The translations under genes and the position numbers were made by a program. A DNA stretch of 37,391 nucleotides from Akkermansiaceae bacterium. GTDB taxonomy: Bacteria; Verrucomicrobiota; Verrucomicrobiia; Verrucomicrobiales; Akkermansiaceae. Positions 18,601-25,279 of the stretch are shown in pieces; positions within the stretch are counted from its first letter, which is position 1; each line of letters starts with the position of its first letter. The notes below the pieces were generated by a model. That model was not told the origin of the DNA, ran no database searches, and was given only the letters and a program-made list of their open reading frames with translations. The stretch is taken from the NCBI GenBank assembly GCA_029253285.1, contig JAQWZU010000161.1:1-37391 (forward strand). Direction: 5' to 3'.

Positions 18601-19723
18601 CCCATCGGTTACCGCGCCAAGCTTCAACCAACACGGTGGCAATGTGACCTCGGGATTCCAGCTCACCATGACCGCGCCTGCTGGCACGATCTACTACAGT
18701 CTGGATGGCTCTGATCCACGAGATTCCGGTGGCACTATCTCAGCCAACGCAATCGCATACGCTCCGGGTAGCCCGGTTTCGCTCACAACCTCGGTTCTCG
18801 CCAAAGCACGCGCCTTGTCCGGAGGAAGCTGGAGCGCGCTCAACGAAGCGAGCTTCTTCGTCGACACCATTCCCGCCGACAATACCAACCTCGTCGTTTC
18901 CGAGCTCAACTATCACCCGCTTAGCGACGACGATGCCGTCGAGTTCATCGAAGTGATGAACATCGGCGATGATGCCATCGATCTCCGTGGCGTGGAATTC
19001 ATTCGCGGCATCACCTTCGACTTCGATCAAAACGACACCCGCCCGATTTCCGTGCTTGCTCCGGGAGAACACATTGTCCTCGTCGGAAAATCCGCTGACT
19101 TCGCCACGGAATACCCCGGGATTCCCATCGCCGGAGAATTCATCGGCGACCTCTCCAACACCGGAGAAAACATCACGCTCCTCGCCGCCGACGGAAGCAC
19201 GATTAAAGACTTCCGATACAACGACAAACTTCCCTGGTCCACCAGCCCTGACGGCACCGGCCTCACTCTCGTGCTCATCGCACCCAACGAGAATCCCGAT
19301 CACCAACTCGCCTCCTCCTGGCGACCCAGCACCGCAAGCGGAGGCAATCCGACCACCAGCGACGCCATTTCCTTCACCGGAGATCCCAACGCCGATCTCG
19401 ATTCCGATGGCATGACGGCCCTTCTCGAATACGCCCTCGGTACTGAAGACAACGCCCCCAACCTCCCTAACGAAATTTACCTGCTCACCGGCCCGCCGAA
19501 CAATCTCACCATCGTGGTCCAACGAAACCTCGGTGCCGATGATACCATTGTCACCCTGCAAACTTCCCCCGACCTCCAAACCTGGATCAGCGCCGACGCT
19601 CTTCTCGAACTCAGCAACGAGGAAAACCTTGGTAACGGCAAGGCTCGCTACACCTGGTCCCTCCAAGCCTCCGCCGATCCAGGCACCCAACTCTTCGTCC
19701 GTATCCGTGTCGAATTGAGATAA
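15602..19723 (+). CDS. Large secreted LamG / lamin-tail / CotH-kinase protein
   Basis: The 1373-residue protein starts at ATG 15602, which gives a signal peptide ending ITALAAP. Domains in order: LamG-like jelly roll (about 20-245, VAFYRFNE ... FDGVIDEVAFY); Ig-like segment (about 250-325); lamin-tail domain (about 330-470, FRLNEFAAQN, DWIEIKNTGN); chitobiase C-terminal-type domain (about 480-560, IRYTTDGSPPT); CotH kinase-like domain (about 600-930, with HLYLNGIYWGLF, NFYDGNSDWDDNN and WRIFVWDSERSF); a second chitobiase C-type domain (about 1003-1090, IYYSLDGSDP); a second lamin-tail domain (about 1097-1256); and a tail starting DLDSDGMTALLEYALGTED that is common in verrucomicrobial secreted proteins. 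CotH domains phosphorylate spore-coat proteins in Bacillus; here a surface or secreted target is inferred. No sorting signal is seen at the C-terminus. Confidence 0.88.
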   Translation: MRILFYFRQCLFAMLAPITALAAPYSVEVLADNPVAFYRFNETPGATVALDASPNGNHATYAGTVLPTLGITGLTEEADSAAEFSGSSTNKPHVLTPPLFNPALTSFTIEALFRTDAATQQAVVQQDGGLGRTLLFLSSNGGDIRSFLGGTTSSSGTSAVVGQVHHGALVFDDPTNTLTWYIDGVATATGTVNPESTNGGFFIGIHKNLTSNYFDGVIDEVAFYTDALSASRIAEHVASMETPPILNSFTGAPVSIPIGGNTTLAWEIAPEVTALSIDQSVGDVLPLTSNGIGNVSVSPATTTIYTITATTPNGTANETVTIYVDEPASFRLNEFAAQNAGPLADEDGDETDWIEIKNTGNTPNDLAGFYLTDDPTNLTKWQFPSTALNDDELLLVFASDKNRAVSGSELHTNFKLSSGGEYLALIEPDGVTIHDEFGPTYPPQYVGNSYGRVSDGNSGYFAEPTPAAENGTTTFSGFVEEEVVADIPRGFYDASFPVGLSTTDPTLSIRYTTDGSPPTNTSGMLYSAPISITTTTILRAAAFRPGETPRKITTITYLFLDDVINQPASPTGYPSVWQPGISADYAMTSSVAPDQDIIDALMALPTVSVAMPIDDLFDNNTDPAIGGIYANSTIARGFAWERACSAEFFGFPHGQELQVDCGMRVFGNASRWTSRPKHNLRLVFRSAYGPSELEFPVFGNDAWPDKVNSYLLRGQNGDSWFHPTSGQRNEALYMRDQLARSLQLAMNRPANFQEHVHLYLNGIYWGLFHTLDRNEDNSMAQRFGGAEEDWDVIKSSRTNGMEAIDGDIQVWNSMLTQAEAGLAGDAEYAAMEQLIDLDNFIDYLLVNFYDGNSDWDDNNFQAARRKTGGDRWRIFVWDSERSFLSTGTNSTTKNFANRTTRLHTKLRDNAEYRLRFADHVHKHFFNNGVLTPSGVANELDKWIATLESPLLAESARWGDAQQASPIGLTQWQTEVNFQKNTYIPGRTATVLGQLQSQSLYPSVTAPSFNQHGGNVTSGFQLTMTAPAGTIYYSLDGSDPRDSGGTISANAIAYAPGSPVSLTTSVLAKARALSGGSWSALNEASFFVDTIPADNTNLVVSELNYHPLSDDDAVEFIEVMNIGDDAIDLRGVEFIRGITFDFDQNDTRPISVLAPGEHIVLVGKSADFATEYPGIPIAGEFIGDLSNTGENITLLAADGSTIKDFRYNDKLPWSTSPDGTGLTLVLIAPNENPDHQLASSWRPSTASGGNPTTSDAISFTGDPNADLDSDGMTALLEYALGTEDNAPNLPNEIYLLTGPPNNLTIVVQRNLGADDTIVTLQTSPDLQTWISADALLELSNEENLGNGKARYTWSLQASADPGTQLFVRIRVELR

Positions 19724-19918
19724 TTCCAAAAAACAATCTTCGCCCCATGAACACCCGATCCAGCCTTAATCCAAGGCCGAAAGCTCCAATGATTGGCTCC
19801 TATCTTAACGAAACTCGCCGCTGACTGGCCAGCTGACGACAAACGGGTCAGGAGGGCCGCGACCCAATTCTGTCCGCTCTCCTAAAGTAGGCCGACCACC
19901 CACTCATGGTGTTTGAAT

Positions 19919-20875
19919 TTACTCAACGGAAAGCCCCTCAGCCTGGACAACATAATCCAAGGCTTCCTCCATTGAACGACGCACCGCTGCGGTAGTCCGA
20001 TGAAGAAACGAGTGGAGCGCGGCATCGGCCGGATTCCTGTCCTCGCACTCGCTGCTATATTTTTCAAAGGCTGCCAGGCCCTGCAAGAGACCGGCAAGAT
20101 GCTGGGGGCATTCGCACTCAACGGTCGTCGAAATACGTGCCAATCGCGCGAGTTGTCGAGGCGAAAACAACCTCTCGGGAATGGGCGCGGACTCATCAAT
20201 TCGAGCCAGTGAACTTCGGGGTAGTTCCAGCCCCAGCTTAACAAGGCATTCACGTTTCAACTGGCGATCACCCACCGGTGCTTTGAGAAGCGTTAACCCA
20301 CTGATTGCACGAGCTAAGGCGGTGGCCGTTTTCGAAGTCGAGAAGCGATAGAGGAGAATTGCCGCTGAACAATGCGTACGATTCACGAGGTTACGAATCA
20401 TCGTGACTGTCTCAGGGAAAAGACTTTCCGTTTCGATGACCAGAAGATCAACCGGCACTAGCTCAGAATCAGCCTCCGCATCTTCAATTGTGTCATACCC
20501 GGCAACCGCCACCGCATTAAGAAACTCTTCATCTTCGGTCAGAGCCGCAACGACCGGACCAATGGTCATGAAACTCTTGCGAGAAGCGGAACCACTTGCT
20601 TCATCCACAGAAGCCAGCTCGTGGTCGCAGCGCTCGCCTAACTGGAGCAAGCTCAGGCCCGCAATCGTACTGATGGCATGCCCACGATCGGTCAGTTGTT
20701 TCATGAGGATGAGTCGCTCGATATCTTCAGCCGAATAGAGCCGCCGGTTGGTGTCAGTCCTCGCAGGAACGACTGCCTGGTGGCGCTTCTCCCACATCCG
20801 AATGTTGGGCGTCGCCAACCCGGTCCTCTTCGCTACCGCGGCAATCCCGTAGACATCCTGCAAACTATTCTCCAT
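19919..20875 (-). CDS. MerR-family transcriptional regulator, CarH/LitR-like
   Basis: The 318-residue protein has an N-terminal MerR winged helix (residues 8-75: YGIAAVAKRTGLATPNIRMW, then a wing with NRRLYSAEDIERLILMKQL). The RMWEKRH wording matches the CarA/CarH/LitR branch rather than metal sensors. Residues about 100-205 have an alternating alpha/beta pattern (VPVDLLVIETESLF, CSAAILLYRF) like a B12-binding or receiver-type Rossmann domain. The DxHxxG cobalamin-ligand motif of CarH is not seen, so light/B12 sensing is doubtful. The C-terminal 100 residues are helical. It is transcribed leftwards and ends 195 bp from the convergent CotH gene, with a hairpin-prone CCAATGATTGG between them at 19786-19796. 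Its upstream region carries 11-bp-periodic repeats that may be its own operator. Confidence 0.82.
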   Translation of the reverse strand: MENSLQDVYGIAAVAKRTGLATPNIRMWEKRHQAVVPARTDTNRRLYSAEDIERLILMKQLTDRGHAISTIAGLSLLQLGERCDHELASVDEASGSASRKSFMTIGPVVAALTEDEEFLNAVAVAGYDTIEDAEADSELVPVDLLVIETESLFPETVTMIRNLVNRTHCSAAILLYRFSTSKTATALARAISGLTLLKAPVGDRQLKRECLVKLGLELPRSSLARIDESAPIPERLFSPRQLARLARISTTVECECPQHLAGLLQGLAAFEKYSSECEDRNPADAALHSFLHRTTAAVRRSMEEALDYVVQAEGLSVE

Positions 20876-20903
20876 GCCCCAAGCTCAGCGCAAAAACCTA
20901 AAA

Positions 20904-20953
20904 GTAAACAAAAAATAAACATTATCAGAACTTTTCTAAATTTCCCCTAAAAC
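20904..20953. promoter_or_regulatory. 11-bp-periodic direct repeats upstream of the MerR gene
   Basis: GTAAAC (20904), ATAAAC (20915), CAGAAC (20926), a degenerate TAAATT (20937) and TAAAAC (20948) recur at exactly 11-bp steps, so all face the same side of the helix. They lie in the AT-rich 130-bp gap between the leftward MerR gene (ATG at 20875) and a rightward small ORF (ATG at 21006). CarH-type MerR regulators are known to bind 11-bp direct repeats, although with a different published consensus. This is inferred to be an autoregulatory operator. Confidence 0.45.
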
Positions 20954-21005
20954 TTATTGAACAAAGAAGTAACTAGGCAAATTTAAGGTAAGCAAAAACC
21001 AAACA

Positions 21006-21194
21006 ATGAATGCCGAATACTCAACAAGAATGAACATCGTAAGCAGGAAGTCAAATTGCGAGGCCAAGATGGCTGAACAGGAGCGCTACCTCCGACTTCT
21101 CAGCGCCCTTCTGGGGCAGTCCTATGCGGAATCAGTCAAAACGGTCGTCACACCCGAGGCACTTTCCTTCCACCGTGATCTCCAAACCAACTAA
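21006..21194 (+). CDS. Small hypothetical protein, divergent from the MerR regulator
   Basis: The 62-codon frame starts at ATG 21006, with a purine-rich TAAGGTAAG about 15 bases upstream. The product is hydrophilic, with a helical middle (AEQERYLRLLSALLGQSYAESVK) and no signal peptide, membrane segment or known domain. It is transcribed away from the MerR gene across the repeat-bearing promoter region, the usual place for a direct MerR target. An inner ATG at 21030 could also start it. It may be a small regulatory or structural protein; no function is recognised. Confidence 0.42.
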   Translation: MNAEYSTRMNIVSRKSNCEAKMAEQERYLRLLSALLGQSYAESVKTVVTPEALSFHRDLQTN

Positions 21195-21198
21195 ATCT

Positions 21199-21360
21199 GT
21201 GAATACTCTTATCTTTCTCACTGTCGCAACTCCCATTTGCGCCCTCATTGCTCTCTGCCAAACTTCGAGAACATCCCAATTCCGGCGTGGCCAGAAAATA
21301 CAATCCCGTCCACTCGGAGGCGATCGCCGTCTTCGGCAGCGGACTACCAGCTATCTCTAG
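21199..21360 (+). CDS. Possible small membrane peptide
   Basis: GTG at 21199, four bases after the stop of the previous small ORF, opens a 53-codon frame. It has one hydrophobic segment (TLIFLTVATPICALIALC) followed by a basic, Arg/Gln-rich tail. The close spacing would allow translational coupling. It is not certain that this is a gene, because there is no clear ribosome-binding site and the tail is low in complexity. The 98 bp after it, up to the end of the convergent lactonase-like gene, holds nothing I can support. Confidence 0.25.
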   Translation: MNTLIFLTVATPICALIALCQTSRTSQFRRGQKIQSRPLGGDRRLRQRTTSYL

Positions 21361-21458
21361 CTACAAGACGCCGCTCCCCCAAGTTGGCGTGGGCACTGCC
21401 AAAAAGTTACTTCGAAGCGGGACGAAAAGGTTTCGGCGATCCTCGTCCGAACCAACTC

Positions 21459-22553
21459 CTAGGGATTAGTCTTCCGGGTAACAAGATCCGTGACTTTATC
21501 ACCCCATTCGTATTTCACGACAAGGGTGAGATCCCCCTCCTTGCTGATGCTAAACACTTGAAGCGTTCCAGCGATCGCTCCGGTGGCAAGGAGGTAGCGC
21601 CCGTCCGGCGAGAAGGCCATTCCCCAAGGCACCGCATCGGCGGGGGTACGACCGAGAAAGGTGAGAGTTTTGTCCTCGTTTACTTTGTAACGGGCGATGG
21701 CGTTGTATTCTTTTTCTCGATCGCGAATGCCCACGAAGACGAACCGCCCATCAGGGGCACATCGGATAGCAGATGACGAGAGACCAGTGTCGCGAGGAAA
21801 TTTCTCGAAAGCATCGCAGACCTGCCGGTGCTTCAATTGGCCATTAGGAAGACGTTGATACACGGAGGCACCGGGACGTTGCTCGTTGGAGGAATAGACA
21901 AACTTTCCGCCAGGATGATTTGCGAGATGCCTGGGGCCGGTTCCTTCGGGCGGTTTGGCATTGAGGGGATCAAGGGGAGTGAGCGATTTTCCGTCGATAC
22001 CATACTGCATGAGGGCATTGAAATCCTTCACGTAGGGAACGTAGAGGTTCTTCTGATCGGGGGAGATGAGAACGAAGTGGGCATTCTTCTTTTCCTCATG
22101 GCGACTGACGAGAGATTTCCCAATCCGGCCCCTGTCATCGAGTTGATAGAGATCAAGCCAACCGGTGCGGTAGGAAGCTCCTGCAAGCCAGCCCGCTTTC
22201 GCATTCACCGCGAGTCCGGCGTAACCATTTTTCAGGAGGTGCGAGTGATGTTTTTGAGGGAGGCCTTTTTCATCGAGAACGACAGTTGCAGCCGGGCACT
22301 CTCCTTCTGGTCCGCCATTGGTCGTGACGTAGAGGAGGTTCTTTTCCGGGTGAGCGGTGATTGTCGTCGCGGTGAACCCGAGAGGGTAATCGACGATGCT
22401 CTTCAACTCAACGGCCTCGCCATCAACTTTGGCTTCAAGAACACGGAGAACTTTTGCCGACCGACTGGGCGCATAGATGTGGAAAGATTCCTGCGCGGAA
22501 AGCAGCAAGTTCGTGAGGAAGAGAATAAGAAAAGAAAGTCGCATAGTCATCAT
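21459..22553 (-). CDS. Secreted lactonase-family beta-propeller protein
   Basis: The 364-residue protein has a signal peptide (MRLSFLILFLTNLLLSAQE). The body is built from repeated blade units of the lactonase/YncE type: ITAHPEKNLLYVTTNGG, ISPDQKNLYVPYVKD, RHLANHPGGKFVYSSNEQ, IRCAPDGRFVFVGIRD and MAFSPDGRYLLATG. These match the seven-bladed 6-phosphogluconolactonase-like family PF10282. Being exported, it would act on sugar lactones or an unknown periplasmic substrate rather than in the pentose-phosphate pathway. Its ATG (22553) follows the TAA of the sulfatase gene without a gap, so the two are probably translationally coupled. An ATG nine bases further in (22544) gives a more typical signal peptide and may be the true start. 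Confidence 0.82.
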   Translation of the reverse strand: MMTMRLSFLILFLTNLLLSAQESFHIYAPSRSAKVLRVLEAKVDGEAVELKSIVDYPLGFTATTITAHPEKNLLYVTTNGGPEGECPAATVVLDEKGLPQKHHSHLLKNGYAGLAVNAKAGWLAGASYRTGWLDLYQLDDRGRIGKSLVSRHEEKKNAHFVLISPDQKNLYVPYVKDFNALMQYGIDGKSLTPLDPLNAKPPEGTGPRHLANHPGGKFVYSSNEQRPGASVYQRLPNGQLKHRQVCDAFEKFPRDTGLSSSAIRCAPDGRFVFVGIRDREKEYNAIARYKVNEDKTLTFLGRTPADAVPWGMAFSPDGRYLLATGAIAGTLQVFSISKEGDLTLVVKYEWGDKVTDLVTRKTNP

Positions 22554-23912
22554 TTACCATTTCATTTTAACTTGTTCGGCCCACTTGGAATACAGCGCTC
22601 GCAGTCGGCTCGCCTTTTCAGGCTTCTCCTTAGCGTGGTTTTTCACCTCCGGCTTTTCCTCCGCCAGGTTGTGAAGCGAGACATTCTTATTGCGGGTGCT
22701 TCCAATGAGTTTCCAGTCCCCTTCCCGGACCGCCCACTTGGCGCCCCAGGCAAAGTACAAGGATTGATATTTTGACGGGGCCTTCGCCTTTTCAATCAGC
22801 GGGAGGAGGTTGTGTCCATCGAGCTTCGGTGAGCCCTCGGCCTGCTTCACTCCGCAAAGATCGAGCACCGTTGGAAACCAATCCATCGCGGTCATGATCT
22901 GGTCCCGCGCCACACCCTTTGGAAGTTTGGCCGGGAAACTGACAATCGTGGGAACACGCACCCCGCCCTCCAGGAAAGAGCCTTTCTGCCCGATCCACTT
23001 GCCGGTGTAACCCCCACCGCTGGCCCCATAAAAATGCCCCTTGGGATGACCGCTCAAGTGACCGTCGTTACGAATCTTATTTCCCGTTTCCTCGGAATGA
23101 CCGTTGTCGCTCATGAAAATCAAAATGGTGTTCTCACGAAGCCCGTGTTCCTCCAACTTGTCGACAATCTGACCGACATAGTAATCCGTTGTCGCCATGA
23201 TCGCCCCATAAGAACGGAGCTCCGGATCCAGCTCATTCTCGAAGAGGGCCTCGTGCTTCTTGAGCGCCTGTTCCGGATAATGCGGAATATTGAAGGCCGC
23301 ATAGAGGAAGAAGGGACTTTCCTTGTTCTCTTCGATGAACTTCAGGGAACGCTTCACCATCAATTCGGGAAAGTATTCACCCGGCTTTTTTACCGTCTTG
23401 GTTCCCTCATAGAGATCATGAAAGCCGCGCGGATGCAAAAAGTAGTGATTGTAGTTATCGATGAAGCCATCGCGAATCCCGAAAAACTCATCGAAACCCT
23501 GCTTCTTCGGGCCGTAATCTTTGTGCGCCCCAAGATGCCATTTCCCAAAAAGCCCCGTGCGATAGCCCGCCGGCTTCAACGCCTCGGCCAGGGTCACCTC
23601 TTCCAGGGCCATGTTAATACCCTTCGCCGCATTCATATCGCCCTGTGTCCAATGCACCACACCGCCCCGCTGCGGATGCCGCCCAGTCAACAAGGCTGCC
23701 CTCGCCGGACAACACACGGTGTGCGCATACGCCTGGGTAAACTTCACTCCCGTCGCAGCGAGCTTATCGATATTCGGCGTAATGAGGTGCTTGGCCCCAT
23801 AACAACCCGCATCGAGCGTTCCTTGATCGTCGGTGAACAAGATCACCACGTTGGGCTTGGCCGCCTGCACCCGCGGCAGGAGCGCAAATAAGAGGAAGAG
23901 CAGCACTTTCAC
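22554..23912 (-). CDS. Secreted type I sulfatase (CCPAR)
   Basis: The 452-residue protein is read from GTG 23910-23912, chosen because it gives a clean signal peptide (VKVLLFLLFALLPRVQA). The frame is open a further 74 codons upstream, but that sequence is unlike a protein start. The mature protein opens KPNVVILFTDDQG (metal-binding DD), then formylglycine motif C-C-P-A-R at residues 67-71, AALLTGRHP, GYRTGLFGKWHLG (catalytic Lys/His segment) and ILIFMSDNGHSEE (second metal site). The order is that of arylsulfatase-type S1 enzymes, which remove sulfate from polysaccharides or glycosaminoglycan-like glycans. It is directly coupled to the lactonase-type propeller downstream. A 15-bp palindrome lies eight bases upstream of the start. 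Confidence 0.9.
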   Translation of the reverse strand: MKVLLFLLFALLPRVQAAKPNVVILFTDDQGTLDAGCYGAKHLITPNIDKLAATGVKFTQAYAHTVCCPARAALLTGRHPQRGGVVHWTQGDMNAAKGINMALEEVTLAEALKPAGYRTGLFGKWHLGAHKDYGPKKQGFDEFFGIRDGFIDNYNHYFLHPRGFHDLYEGTKTVKKPGEYFPELMVKRSLKFIEENKESPFFLYAAFNIPHYPEQALKKHEALFENELDPELRSYGAIMATTDYYVGQIVDKLEEHGLRENTILIFMSDNGHSEETGNKIRNDGHLSGHPKGHFYGASGGGYTGKWIGQKGSFLEGGVRVPTIVSFPAKLPKGVARDQIMTAMDWFPTVLDLCGVKQAEGSPKLDGHNLLPLIEKAKAPSKYQSLYFAWGAKWAVREGDWKLIGSTRNKNVSLHNLAEEKPEVKNHAKEKPEKASRLRALYSKWAEQVKMKW

Positions 23913-23919
23913 TCTGTGA

Positions 23920-23934
23920 GTGTTTGCCAAACAC
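23920..23934. promoter_or_regulatory. Perfect 15-bp palindrome upstream of sulfatase gene
   Basis: GTGTTTG-C-CAAACAC is a perfect inverted repeat (7-bp arms, one-base centre) located 8-22 bases upstream of the sulfatase GTG start. It faces the fasciclin gene on the other strand. Its size and form fit the operator of a dimeric helix-turn-helix repressor (LacI- or GntR-like). A small GntR-type protein is encoded about 2.3 kb away, but a link between the two is only a guess. Confidence 0.5.
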
Positions 23935-24028
23935 GAATCAAGGTCAACTCCACCAACGCATTTCGCAGAACGAGCGAACACAAGAATCCTGAGAATTTCG
24001 ACCGCTCGAAAAAAAATATGATTATTTT

Positions 24029-24056
24029 GAATCCATCCTTCAAAACCCGGCGAAGA
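24029..24056 (+). promoter_or_regulatory. ECF-type promoter candidate upstream of fasciclin gene
   Basis: GAATCC (24029-24034), 16 bases, then CGAAGA (24051-24056) has the form and spacing of an ECF sigma promoter. The surrounding 11-mers TTTTGAATCCA and GGCGAAGACAC recur with the same 13-bp gap at 26196-26230, upstream of the winged-helix gene. This gives a 5' leader of about 45-50 bases before the fasciclin ATG. The neighbouring SigK-like factor is the obvious candidate sigma. Confidence 0.55.
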
Positions 24057-24065
24057 CACTGTTGT

Positions 24066-24082
24066 AAGCCCAAGAAGGGCTT
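24066..24082 (+). other. Small hairpin in fasciclin 5' leader
   Basis: AAGCCC-AAGAA-GGGCTT is a perfect 6-bp stem with a 5-base loop, 30 bases upstream of the fasciclin ATG and downstream of the promoter candidate. No U-run follows, so it is not a standard terminator. It may stabilise the messenger. Confidence 0.35.
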
Positions 24083-24111
24083 GGAAAAACCAAACAAAAA
24101 CAAAGAAAAAC

Positions 24112-24612
24112 ATGAAAGCTATCACCACCTCCATCCTCCTCGGATTCTTCGCCTTGATCTCAACTGCCTCGGCAGATCATCACAAGGGAGGCAAGAAGGA
24201 CATCGTCGACACCGCCGTCGCCGCCGGCTCCTTCAAAACTCTCGCCGCAGCCCTCGGAGCTGCCGATCTGGTCGAAACCATGAAAGGTAAAGGTCCATTC
24301 ACGGTCTTTGCCCCAACTGATGAGGCCTTCGCCAAGCTCCCGGAAGGAACGGTCGAGACACTCCTCAAGCCTGAAAACAAGGATAAGCTCGTCGCCATCC
24401 TGACGTACCATGTCGTCGCCGGCAAGGTCAAGGCCAAGAAGGCCGTCACTTTGAGCAAGGCCACCGCCTTGAACAAGAAGGACATCGCTCTGGCGGTCAA
24501 GGGTGAGTCACTCACTCTCAACGGCACCGCAAAGGTGGTAAAAGCAGACATCATGTGCTCCAACGGAGTCATCCACGTGATCGACAACGTCATCCTCCCA
24601 CCAGCCAAGTAA
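24112..24612 (+). CDS. Secreted fasciclin (FAS1) domain protein
   Basis: The 166-residue protein has a Sec signal peptide ending STASA and then a single complete FAS1 domain (about 28-165). Hallmarks are [19 protein letters not shown], the H1 box [25 protein letters not shown], and the H2 box [18 protein letters not shown]1 proteins mediate adhesion or bind small ligands outside the cytoplasm. The length matches single-domain bacterial homologues such as mycobacterial MPT70. It is followed by a SigK-like sigma factor and an RskA-like anti-sigma factor, the same association known for MPT70/MPT83 in Mycobacterium. A candidate ECF promoter lies upstream. The basic, Lys-rich segment after the domain's middle ([12 protein letters not shown]) is usual for this group. 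Confidence 0.93.
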   Translation: MKAITTSILLGFFALISTASADHHKGGKKDIVDTAVAAGSFKTLAAALGAADLVETMKGKGPFTVFAPTDEAFAKLPEGTVETLLKPENKDKLVAILTYHVVAGKVKAKKAVTLSKATALNKKDIALAVKGESLTLNGTAKVVKADIMCSNGVIHVIDNVILPPAK

Positions 24613-24625
24613 GCGAATCAACTCC

Positions 24626-24659
24626 CTATCCCGGATTCTCGAGTGAGGATCCGGGGTAG
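24626..24659 (+). terminator. Strong stem-loop between fasciclin and ECF sigma genes
   Basis: A 15-bp stem (24626-24640 with 24645-24659, including two G-U pairs) closes a GAGT loop, starting 13 bases after the fasciclin stop. No T-run follows, so it is not a classic intrinsic terminator. It may still act as a terminator, an attenuator limiting read-through into the sigma gene, or a 3' stabiliser of a highly expressed fasciclin messenger. Confidence 0.55.
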
Positions 24660-24679
24660 ACACGTCTCCCCCAAACTGT

Positions 24680-25279
24680 ATGCTGCCAGCCTCAGTGACA
24701 GATCGACTGCAAGATACTTCAGACGATGTGATGCTCCTTCAGGTGGCTCAAGGAAACGAACGAGCCATGGAATTGTGTATCACTAAATACGGCCCGCTCG
24801 TTTGGTCCATCGCCAAGCGCCATGTGCAAGACCACTCCTCAATTGAAGATGTCGTCCAAGAGACCTTCACCGACTTGTGGAAATCCGCCAGGCGCTACAA
24901 CCCGGACATTGCCACTGAATCCACTTTCGTGGGGCTACTGGCCCGGCGGCGCGCCATCGACTATGCACGCAAGGAAAGCCGCCGCCCTAAACTGGAACCA
25001 TTACCCGAAACAGAATCGTTTCTCGAACCTGCTCTTGAATCCTCGGCCGCTCTCCACTGCCAAAACGAAGATGTTCGCTCGGCTCTCAAAGAACTTCCCG
25101 AGGAAACCCGGCACATTTTCTCACTCCACTTTGACAAGGGAATGACCCATCCCGAAATCGTCGAACAAACCGGCCTACCACTCGGAACGGTGAAGACCCG
25201 CCTGAGGCGCGGTTTGATCGACCTTAGAAATACCCTCCGCCGCCTGCACAGCGGTCAACCATCAATCCCCACTACCTGA
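24680..25279 (+). CDS. ECF RNA polymerase sigma factor, SigK-like
   Basis: The 199-residue protein has sigma-70 region 2 at about residues 20-95 (LLQVAQGNERAMELCITKYG, the core-binding DVVQETFTDLWKSARRYNP and the promoter-melting FVGLLARRRAIDYARKESRR). Region 4 lies at about 130-190 (LKELPEETRHIFSLHFDKG, then helix-turn-helix THPEIVEQTGLPLGTVKTRL). The pattern fits the SigK/ECF19-like group whose partner is an RskA-type anti-sigma factor, and such a gene follows with a one-base stop/start overlap (TGATG). It lies 67 bp after the fasciclin gene, beyond a strong stem-loop. ATG 24680 gives the usual N-terminal length. Its likely role is envelope or oxidative stress response, with the fasciclin gene as a probable target. 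Confidence 0.92.
   Translation: MLPASVTDRLQDTSDDVMLLQVAQGNERAMELCITKYGPLVWSIAKRHVQDHSSIEDVVQETFTDLWKSARRYNPDIATESTFVGLLARRRAIDYARKESRRPKLEPLPETESFLEPALESSAALHCQNEDVRSALKELPEETRHIFSLHFDKGMTHPEIVEQTGLPLGTVKTRLRRGLIDLRNTLRRLHSGQPSIPTT

Noticed and set aside
18740-19729. 329-codon minus-strand open frame opposite the CotH protein end
   Set aside because: The product is Gly/Val/Glu-rich with no domain, while the plus strand encodes clear chitobiase-type and lamin-tail domains.
19724-19918. CCAATGATTGG inverted repeat between convergent CotH and MerR genes as a terminator
   Set aside because: The stem is short and bulged, there is no T-run, and the centre is only one base. It is mentioned with the MerR gene but not called.
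21828-22775. 315-codon plus-strand open frame across the lactonase and sulfatase genes
   Set aside because: It spans the junction of two well-supported genes on the other strand and shows no recognisable domain.
23034-23891. 285-codon plus-strand open frame opposite the CCPAR sulfatase
   Set aside because: The minus strand has all sulfatase motifs in order; this frame has none of its own.
23913-24134. N-terminal extension of the CCPAR sulfatase to an ATG at 24134
   Set aside because: It would overlap the fasciclin start and its promoter element, and it buries the signal peptide 74 residues into the protein.
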